64,000 bases of DNA from Haloarcula nitratireducens (GTDB lineage Archaea > Halobacteriota > Halobacteria > Halobacteriales > Haloarculaceae): assembly GCF_019599505.1 (NCBI RefSeq), contig NZ_RKLT01000003.1:62001-126000 (forward strand), read 5' to 3'. The position numbers and the translations under genes were made by a program. This document shows positions 57,798 through 64,000 of this stretch, piece after piece. Positions within the stretch are counted from its first letter, which is position 1. Every line of letters starts with the position of its first letter. A model generated the notes under the pieces. The model saw nothing but the letters and a program-made list of their open reading frames with translations. It ran no database searches and had not been told where the DNA came from.

Positions 57798-57935
57798 ATG
57801 CCTCGCATCGAAGTCTCGGAAAACCTGTACCGCCAGCTCGAAGACGAGGCCAACGGAGAGGCCATCGACGACACCATCTGGAAAATGGTCGGTACGTACC
57901 GCCGCAAGCACAACCCCGAATCAGACCGACGATAG
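57798..57935 (+). CDS. ribbon-helix-helix-like small protein (45 aa)
   Basis: The frame from the ATG at 57798 to TAG at 57933-57935 encodes MPRIEVSENLYRQLEDEANG, then EAIDDTIWKMVGTYRRKHNP and a charged tail. A short strand (RIEVS), a helix (ENLYRQLEDEA) and a second helix (DDTIWKMVGTYRR) form the ribbon-helix-helix pattern of small haloarchaeal antitoxin-like proteins. No toxin gene is adjacent, so it may be an orphan antitoxin or a local regulator. Confidence 0.6.
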   Translation: MPRIEVSENLYRQLEDEANGEAIDDTIWKMVGTYRRKHNPESDRR

Positions 57936-58521
57936 CACCACGCTGCCGACTGTTCTTTGCCGGCTAACTCGTGAGCGATAGCGCCGTCTGCCGGGCGAGT
58001 CGCTAACCGTCCGATCGACACCGTTCCGCCGTAGACGCGTCGCTCGCCGCGCGATAGCGACCGGCCGGAGTCACCGATAGCTCCTCTTCGAGACGATCGG
58101 GGCAGTCACTCTCGTTCTCGAACGCCAGTGCCGACAGCGCCATCTCGGGTTCCGTAACCGCGAGAATCGAGGCATTTCGCGGGTGGAAACGGCCGACTAA
58201 CTCATCGGAAACGGCATCTCTGAGTTCGCTACCCCCACTTGGTAAGCACCTGCGCACTAGCTCGCTCTAACCGTCGTAAACCGGCTTTTGAACGATAGCT
58301 ATCGGTGCCAAATTTCGGTCATACGAGCCATAACAAAGGTGTCAACTGGAGCAGAGACGAGCGATGGCTCCGACAGGCCAGTCGACTGCTGTCTCCCGGC
58401 GTGAGCGGAGCGGGAGTCGCGTCGCTCGGACCCGCTCGTGCGGGAGGGGGGTTCGGCGTGGCCGCCGTCGGTGCCAGTTGAGAACCATGCAAACAGTCAC
58501 AGCGAATCAGATAGGGAGAGG
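57936..58521. other. 586-base spacer before the giant surface protein gene
   Basis: The left half contains a possible minus-strand gene at 58003-58257. The remainder (58258-58521) shows no gene; an AT-rich patch near 58280-58345 could hold the promoter of the large gene. Confidence 0.45.
58003..58257 (-). CDS. possible hypothetical protein (84 aa)
   Basis: A minus-strand frame with coding-like acidic composition: SELRDAVSDELVGRFHPRNA, then SILAVTEPEMALSALAFENE and a Ser/Arg-rich end. No family recognised and no promoter seen, so it may be a real small gene, a truncated one, or chance. Listed because its codon use resembles flanking genes more than the antisense frames do. Confidence 0.4.
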   Translation of the reverse strand: MRRCLPSGGSELRDAVSDELVGRFHPRNASILAVTEPEMALSALAFENESDCPDRLEEELSVTPAGRYRAASDASTAERCRSDG

Positions 58522-61500
58522 ATGAGGGGAGCGAACGAAGCGACGCGACTTTTCGCGGTCGTGTTTTCGGTTCTGATGATCACGTCGGCGATGGGAATCG
58601 GTGCGATGTTCAGCGTCGGGGTAGCGCAGGGGCAGACACATACACTCCACCAGGCGAACGCGGGCGGCTCGTTCACGGCGGACGGGAACACCTGGGATGC
58701 ACTATCGACTTACCAGGTCGCTGGGGAAGACGAAACGTCCAGTCACGGCCAGCCGAGCACGATCGACAGCTCGGTGCCGTCCGGCACCCCCACGCAGATC
58801 TGGGAAACGGAACGATGGGACCCTAGCGGCGGTGAAGAGATGCAGTACGAGTTCGACGTCCCGCAGGGCCAGCAAGTGGAGGTCCGACTCTACTTCTACG
58901 ACGGGTACTCCGGGACCAGCAGCGTCGGGGACCGCGTCTTCGACGTCTCGATAGAGGGCCAGACCGTCCTCGATAACTTCGACATCATCGAGACGTACGG
59001 CGACGACACCGGCGCGATGGAGTCGTTCACCGTCACCAGCGACGGAACCATCGACGTTGACTTCGGGCACGTCACGGAGAACCCGCAGGTCAACGCCATC
59101 GAGATCGTCGCGACCGAACCGGAGCCCGACACGCTCGGTGGCCCGTCCGAGGTCGACTTCGGACAGGTCGTCACCGGACAGACCGAGACCGAGACGGTCA
59201 CCGTCACGAACCTCGGCGGCGACGGCGACCCGAGCATCGATATCTCGGGCGTCTCCGTCAGCGGCGACGCCGCCTTCTCGGCGGGGTCGGCGTCACAGAC
59301 GACGCTCGCACCCGGCGAGTCCGCCGATATTCCGGTGACGTTCTCGCCGTCGGAGGTGGCTTCGAAGAGCGCGACGCTCGAAGTCAGTCACAGCGGGTCC
59401 AACTCCCCGCTGACGGTCAACCTGGCCGGCGAGGGCGCAAGCGCGGTCGACCCCGGCTTCTCGAAGAGCAAGCTACAGGGGTTCAGCGCGGGTAACCCGA
59501 CGGCTATCGACTTCGGGCCCGACGGTCGCGCCTACGTCTCGACGCAGGGCGGGACCGTCTACGCGCTCACGGTCGAGCGCACGGGCGAGAACAGCTATCA
59601 GGTCGTCAACGAGGTCCAGATAGACGCAATCAAAGACATCCCGAACCACGACGACTTCGGAAACCTCGTATCCGGCGAGACCAACCGCCAGATTACCGGT
59701 ATCACCGCCGGCGGGACCGCCGAGAACCCGGTCGTCTACGTCTCCTCGTCCGACCCCGAGATCGACGTCGGGCAGGACGACGACGACACGGACACTAACT
59801 CCGGTGCCATCTCCCGGCTGACGATCTCGCCCGGTAGCGACGGCACGCTAGAGGCGAGCGAGGTCAGCCACGACGTGATGGTCCTCGGCCTCCCGCGCTC
59901 GGAGGAGAACCACGCGACCAACGGTCTCGACCTCTCCGCCGACGGCGACACGCTGTACGTCGCACAGGGCGGGCACACGAACAAGGGCGCGCCGGGCGAC
60001 AACTTCGGGCACACGTCCGAGTACGCGCTCTCGGCGGCAATCTTAGAGATCGACCTCGCCCAGATAGAGAGCAACTATCAGGCGAAGAACCTGCAGAACT
60101 ACGACAGCAACTACCCTGACCTGTCGTTCTTCTACGGGATTCCGACCATCCAGAACGACGACGCGACGGACGGCGACGACCTGCCGTTCGGCGGCAACGA
60201 TGGGATCAATCAGGCGAAGCTCGTCGAGGGCGGACCGGTGCAGATCTACTCGCCCGGGTATCGGAACCCGTACGACCTCGTCGTCACCGAGAGCGGCCAG
60301 GTCTACGCGGCCGACCACGGCCCGAACGGCGGCTGGGGCGGCCAACCCGCCGACGCGAGCGGCAACACCGTCGCCGACGCGGCGAGCGTCACGAACCACC
60401 CGAACGAGGACGGGAGCTTCAGCACGAACGACCAGCTCGTGAAGGTCGACGAGGGCGACTACGGCGGCCACGCCGCGCCCATCCGCGCGAACCCGACCGG
60501 CGCGGACATCTACGACGCGAACGGGAACATGATATTCGACATCAACGCGTCGAACTCCCCGGTCCCGTCCAGTATGGTGAACCCGGCGGAAGCGGATTAC
60601 ATCCCGCCGACCAGCGGCTCGCCCGACCCGGGCGCGCCCGCCGGCAGTGCGAACACGATGGAGTTCGAGAACAGTGACCCGGTCCTCTTCGGACCGACCG
60701 GCGCAACCACTGAGTACACCGCTTCGAACTTCGGCGGCGCCATGCAGGGCGACCTCGTGCAGATAGAGCTCGGTGGGGACATCGAGCGCGTCGAACTGAG
60801 CGACGACGGCGCGACGGTCACGAACGTCGAGACCATCGCTAACACCGGCGGCCCCCTCGGGGCCACCGCACAGGACGACGACGAGGTGTTCGCCGGGACG
60901 ATCTGGACCGCCAACCACGGCGGCAACGACATCACCGTCCTCGAACCCGTCGACTACGAGGACGACGGCGGCGACGGCACCCAGTGTACCGGGGCGGACG
61001 ACGCCTCGCTCGACGAGGACGGCGACGGCTACGACAACGCCGACGAGATAGACGCGGGCACCGACCCGTGTTCGTCGGCCTCGACGCCCGCCGACTTCGA
61101 CGACGACGGCACGTCGAACCTCAACGACCCGGACGACGACAACGACGGCCTCAACGACACCGAGGACCCGTTCGCGGTCGACGCCAGCAACGGTATGGAC
61201 ACGACGCTGCCGGTTCAGCACGACCTCTCCGAACTCAGCCTCTTCGGCGAGAACGGACAGGGCTGGACCGGGCTGATGATGAACGGACAGAACTACCAGG
61301 ACCTCTACGACCCGACGCAGATGACGGTCGGCGGCGCGGCCGAGGTCCTGACCGTCGAGCAGGTCCCGCAGGGGGACGCCTACTCGAACACGAACACCCA
61401 GCAGTACGGCTTCCAGTTCGGCGCGGACACGCCGGACGAGCCGTTCACCGTCGAGACGACGGTGAGTAGCTTCCCGGATAACCCGGAGAACTACCAGTCC

Positions 61501-64000
61501 GCCGGGCTGTTCATCGGTACCGGCGACCAGTCGAACTACACGAAACTGGTCGTCGCGGCCGACGGCGGCAACGGCGGCATCGAGTTCGCCAAGGAGGTCG
61601 ACGACTCCTTCACCCACCCGAGCTCGCCGAACGTCGTCAGCGACAACGCGGTCACGACGTCACAGACGACGCTCCGCATGACGGTGGACCCGACGACCGA
61701 CCCCGCGCCGGACAACGGCGTCGAGGAGGTCGCGGTCACCGCCGAGTACGAAGTCGCGGGTAACACGACCGAAGTCGGAACCGCCGCGGTCCCGGCCAGT
61801 TGGTTCGACACCTCGGACGGCGTCGCACCGGCGTTCGGCGTCATCTCGACGTCCAACGGCGCGAGCAACACGTTCTCGGCGACCTGGACGGACATCTCCG
61901 TCGAGTACGTCACCCCGCCCGCGAACCAGCCGCCGACGGCCGACGCGGGCGCTGATCAGACCGTCGACGAGAACACCGAGGTCACGCTGGACGCCTCCGG
62001 CTCCGACGACCCGAACGGCGACCAGCTCGGATACACGTGGACCCAGACGGCCGGTCCCGACGTCAGTCTGAGCGTCAACGACGGCGAGCAGACGACGTTC
62101 ACCGCGCCGGAAGTCGATAGCGAAACGACGCTGACCTTCGAGGTCAACGTCTCCGACGGCGAGGCCACGGACGCCGACACGGTGAACGTCACCGTCCAGG
62201 ACACCGACACCGCGCCCGCCGAGGGCGAGGTCGTCTACCGCGTCAACGCCGGCGGTCAGGAGGTTGCAGCCTCCGACGGCGGTCCCGCGTGGAGCGCCGA
62301 TACCGGTAGCAGTCCGTCACAGTACGTCAACGCCGACGGCGACAACGGCCTCAACACGTACAGCACGGGCGACACTGTCACGCTCGACGGCTCGGTGCCG
62401 TCGAGCACGCCCGCGTCGGTGTTCCAGACGGAGCGCTACGACGTGAACACCACCGGCTCGGCCGCCGACGACACCGAGATGCAGTGGTCGTTCGACGCGG
62501 AGCAGGGCGCGACCTACGAGGTTCGCCTCTACTTCGCCGAGATCTTCCTCGACTCCTCGAACGTCGACAGTCAGGGTCCCCGGACCTTCGACGTCGTCGT
62601 CGAGGACCAGACGGAACTGGACGACTACAACATCTATCAGCAGTACGGTCACGACGTCGGCGTGATGGAGGCCTCCGAGGTGACGCCCTCGGACGGCACC
62701 ATCGACGTCGAGTTCCTGCACGAGCAGGAGAACCCGAAAATCTCGGCCATCGAAGTCGTCAAAGTCAGCGACGGCGGCGGTAGCGGCGACATGACCGTCG
62801 CAGAGGCGGTCGCAAGCTACGACGACGACGGCGACGACACGCAGATAGAGAACGAGGAGATTCAACAGGCCGTCAACTGGTGGACCACCGGTAGCGAGGT
62901 GCCGAACACCGGCGGCGAGACCATCAGCAACTCGCAGATGCAACAGCTCGTGAACCTGTGGGTGACCGGCGCGACCGTCGGCGACGGCTCCGGCGATGGT
63001 GACGGCGACACCGCCACCGGGTCGGCGCTGGTCGAAGTGACGCCCGACACCGGACTAGAGACCAGCACCTACGGCAGCGGCTCCTATCAGGTCACCAATA
63101 CCGGCGAGAAGAACATCTCGTCGGTGTCGTTCGACCTCGATACGGCGACGCTCCCGGACATGGTGTTCGACCCGCAGGGGACTGCGGGTGACCCGACCGG
63201 TGAAGGGTTCAACATCGCCAGCGACGGCGGGACCGGCATCACGACCGCCGAAACCACCGACGGCGACTACAGCGCGTTCTCGGAGCCCCACAACGGCCAG
63301 AACGCCGACGACGGCTACGACGTGATGACCGTCGAGTTCGACGACTTCCAGAGCGGCGAGACGGCCACGTTCTGGGCCGACAACGACCCGACCAGCATCA
63401 AGGGCGCGACGGTCGGCTCGCAGGAGGCCGGTCCGGTCTCCGGACTGGAGCTCGCCCGTTCGACGGTGACGGTCACCTACGAGGACGGGACGACCCAGAC
63501 CACCCAGCTGATGGGTGACGGGAGCGCCGGCGGCGCGACCGCCGTCGTCAACGACAGCGAAGCCCCCGCGCCGACCATCGGCGCACAGGACGTCTCGCTC
63601 GACGACAGCGCGCTCGACGACTACCACAGCGCGGCGACGGTCTCCTCGGCCGACCAGACGGTGACGGTCACCGGCGAGCCGGGAGAGACGGTCACGCTCG
63701 TGCGCGTCGAGGGCGAACTGACGCTGACGAACGTCCCGGACGCCGACGGTGACGGCGAACCGGGCTACGACATCGAAGCCTACGAGGCCAACGACGCCGA
63801 AGCCGTCGAGTACTACTCGGTCACGCTCGACGGCAACGGCGAGGCCACGGTCCCGGTCACGCTGACCAACACGACCGGCGACTCGGATACGGGTAACGCC
63901 GGCTACAACTACTTCGTGGCCGCACACGGCGAGGCCAGCGGCGACATGGGTCTCGCCTCGAACGTCGTGGTCCTGAAGTACGAGGAGAGCGCCGACGACG
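58522..64000 (+). CDS. giant multi-domain surface protein: malectin, HYDIN-like, sugar-dehydrogenase propeller, TSP3, PKD, dockerin-like (3' end outside window)
   Basis: The frame is open from the ATG at 58522 to the last base, more than 1826 codons. Order by residue: signal peptide 1-37; malectin 1 ~39-196 (QANAGGSFTA, EMQYEFDVPQGQQVEVRLYF); HYDIN-like ~207-306 (EVDFGQVVTGQTETETVTVT); beta-propeller ~312-812 with IYSPGYRNPYDLVVTESGQV and YAADHGPNGGWGG, as in glucose/sorbosone dehydrogenases; TSP3-type calcium repeats ~820-886 (DEDGDGYDNADEIDAGTDP); lectin-like ~893-1130; PKD ~1133-1230; malectin 2 ~1237-1415; dockerin-like pair of helices ~1423-1488; unassigned beta region beyond. It probably binds and oxidises carbohydrate at the cell surface. 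Confidence 0.85.
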   Translation, partial: MRGANEATRLFAVVFSVLMITSAMGIGAMFSVGVAQGQTHTLHQANAGGSFTADGNTWDALSTYQVAGEDETSSHGQPSTIDSSVPSGTPTQIWETERWDPSGGEEMQYEFDVPQGQQVEVRLYFYDGYSGTSSVGDRVFDVSIEGQTVLDNFDIIETYGDDTGAMESFTVTSDGTIDVDFGHVTENPQVNAIEIVATEPEPDTLGGPSEVDFGQVVTGQTETETVTVTNLGGDGDPSIDISGVSVSGDAAFSAGSASQTTLAPGESADIPVTFSPSEVASKSATLEVSHSGSNSPLTVNLAGEGASAVDPGFSKSKLQGFSAGNPTAIDFGPDGRAYVSTQGGTVYALTVERTGENSYQVVNEVQIDAIKDIPNHDDFGNLVSGETNRQITGITAGGTAENPVVYVSSSDPEIDVGQDDDDTDTNSGAISRLTISPGSDGTLEASEVSHDVMVLGLPRSEENHATNGLDLSADGDTLYVAQGGHTNKGAPGDNFGHTSEYALSAAILEIDLAQIESNYQAKNLQNYDSNYPDLSFFYGIPTIQNDDATDGDDLPFGGNDGINQAKLVEGGPVQIYSPGYRNPYDLVVTESGQVYAADHGPNGGWGGQPADASGNTVADAASVTNHPNEDGSFSTNDQLVKVDEGDYGGHAAPIRANPTGADIYDANGNMIFDINASNSPVPSSMVNPAEADYIPPTSGSPDPGAPAGSANTMEFENSDPVLFGPTGATTEYTASNFGGAMQGDLVQIELGGDIERVELSDDGATVTNVETIANTGGPLGATAQDDDEVFAGTIWTANHGGNDITVLEPVDYEDDGGDGTQCTGADDASLDEDGDGYDNADEIDAGTDPCSSASTPADFDDDGTSNLNDPDDDNDGLNDTEDPFAVDASNGMDTTLPVQHDLSELSLFGENGQGWTGLMMNGQNYQDLYDPTQMTVGGAAEVLTVEQVPQGDAYSNTNTQQYGFQFGADTPDEPFTVETTVSSFPDNPENYQSAGLFIGTGDQSNYTKLVVAADGGNGGIEFAKEVDDSFTHPSSPNVVSDNAVTTSQTTLRMTVDPTTDPAPDNGVEEVAVTAEYEVAGNTTEVGTAAVPASWFDTSDGVAPAFGVISTSNGASNTFSATWTDISVEYVTPPANQPPTADAGADQTVDENTEVTLDASGSDDPNGDQLGYTWTQTAGPDVSLSVNDGEQTTFTAPEVDSETTLTFEVNVSDGEATDADTVNVTVQDTDTAPAEGEVVYRVNAGGQEVAASDGGPAWSADTGSSPSQYVNADGDNGLNTYSTGDTVTLDGSVPSSTPASVFQTERYDVNTTGSAADDTEMQWSFDAEQGATYEVRLYFAEIFLDSSNVDSQGPRTFDVVVEDQTELDDYNIYQQYGHDVGVMEASEVTPSDGTIDVEFLHEQENPKISAIEVVKVSDGGGSGDMTVAEAVASYDDDGDDTQIENEEIQQAVNWWTTGSEVPNTGGETISNSQMQQLVNLWVTGATVGDGSGDGDGDTATGSALVEVTPDTGLETSTYGSGSYQVTNTGEKNISSVSFDLDTATLPDMVFDPQGTAGDPTGEGFNIASDGGTGITTAETTDGDYSAFSEPHNGQNADDGYDVMTVEFDDFQSGETATFWADNDPTSIKGATVGSQEAGPVSGLELARSTVTVTYEDGTTQTTQLMGDGSAGGATAVVNDSEAPAPTIGAQDVSLDDSALDDYHSAATVSSADQTVTVTGEPGETVTLVRVEGELTLTNVPDADGDGEPGYDIEAYEANDAEAVEYYSVTLDGNGEATVPVTLTNTTGDSDTGNAGYNYFVAAHGEASGDMGLASNVVVLKYEESADD

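Noticed and set aside
60043..61617. 524-codon minus-strand open frame
   Set aside because: Antisense to the giant surface protein; Val/Arg-rich composition typical of a shadow frame in high-GC DNA.

Overview
The window is chromosomal DNA of a haloarchaeon (class Halobacteria). The supporting evidence is high GC (roughly two thirds by eye), very acidic predicted proteins, TATA boxes about 25-30 bases ahead of start codons (leaderless transcripts), an Orc1/Cdc6 gene flanked by origin-recognition boxes, Tat signal peptides, PGF-CTERM anchors and several small protein families known only from haloarchaea. I cannot fix the genus. No rRNA, tRNA, CRISPR array, transposase or integrase was seen.

Layout. 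1-18 kb: the end of a FAU-1-like RNase gene, a Tat-exported LVIVD-repeat protein, UvrA, a 7TM histidine kinase, an S9 peptidase, a BNR-repeat protein, a geranylgeranyl-reductase-like flavoprotein, small membrane proteins, a YihY/BrkB-family protein, a YgfZ/GcvT-like folate protein, a PGF-CTERM surface protein and a PfkB-fold protein with altered active-site motifs. 18-28 kb: a 56-residue zinc-finger protein, a decayed gene remnant, a GNAT/zinc-ribbon pair, MutL, a HAD phosphatase, a hairpin-rich spacer, a Tat-exported esterase-like hydrolase, and a SUI1 (eIF1-like) gene. 28.5-30.4 kb: a replication origin, with orc1/cdc6 between two groups of ORB repeats. 30.4-44 kb: a first MutS, a PGF-CTERM HExxH peptidase, an AIR-synthase-like protein, ThiD-ThiN, ferritin-like, TraB, DsbA-like, dehydrogenase, TauE, UspA and thioredoxin genes. 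44-50.7 kb: a cell-surface/export cluster. It holds a DUF7344-type regulator, three small exported proteins (two share the GxGxFSSV signal end), a rhomboid protease, a signal peptidase I with Ser/His/Asp residues, and a DUF5305 membrane protein whose C-terminus looks frameshifted at a tetranucleotide repeat. 50.8-57.9 kb: a second MutS, HalOD1, NucS/EndoMS, DUF6735, a zinc ribbon, a Gfo/Idh/MocA oxidoreductase, an aldo/keto reductase and a small RHH-like protein. 58.5 kb to the end: an open-ended surface protein of more than 1826 residues with malectin, HYDIN-like, sugar-dehydrogenase propeller, TSP3, PKD and dockerin-like parts.

Themes. DNA maintenance is concentrated here: UvrA, MutL with an endonuclease motif, two MutS1-type proteins and NucS lie around one origin. 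Surface biology is the second theme: two PGF-CTERM proteins, two Tat-exported proteins, the signal peptidase/rhomboid cluster and the giant carbohydrate-oriented protein. The 45.6-46.4 kb stretch is clearly lower in GC than its surroundings.
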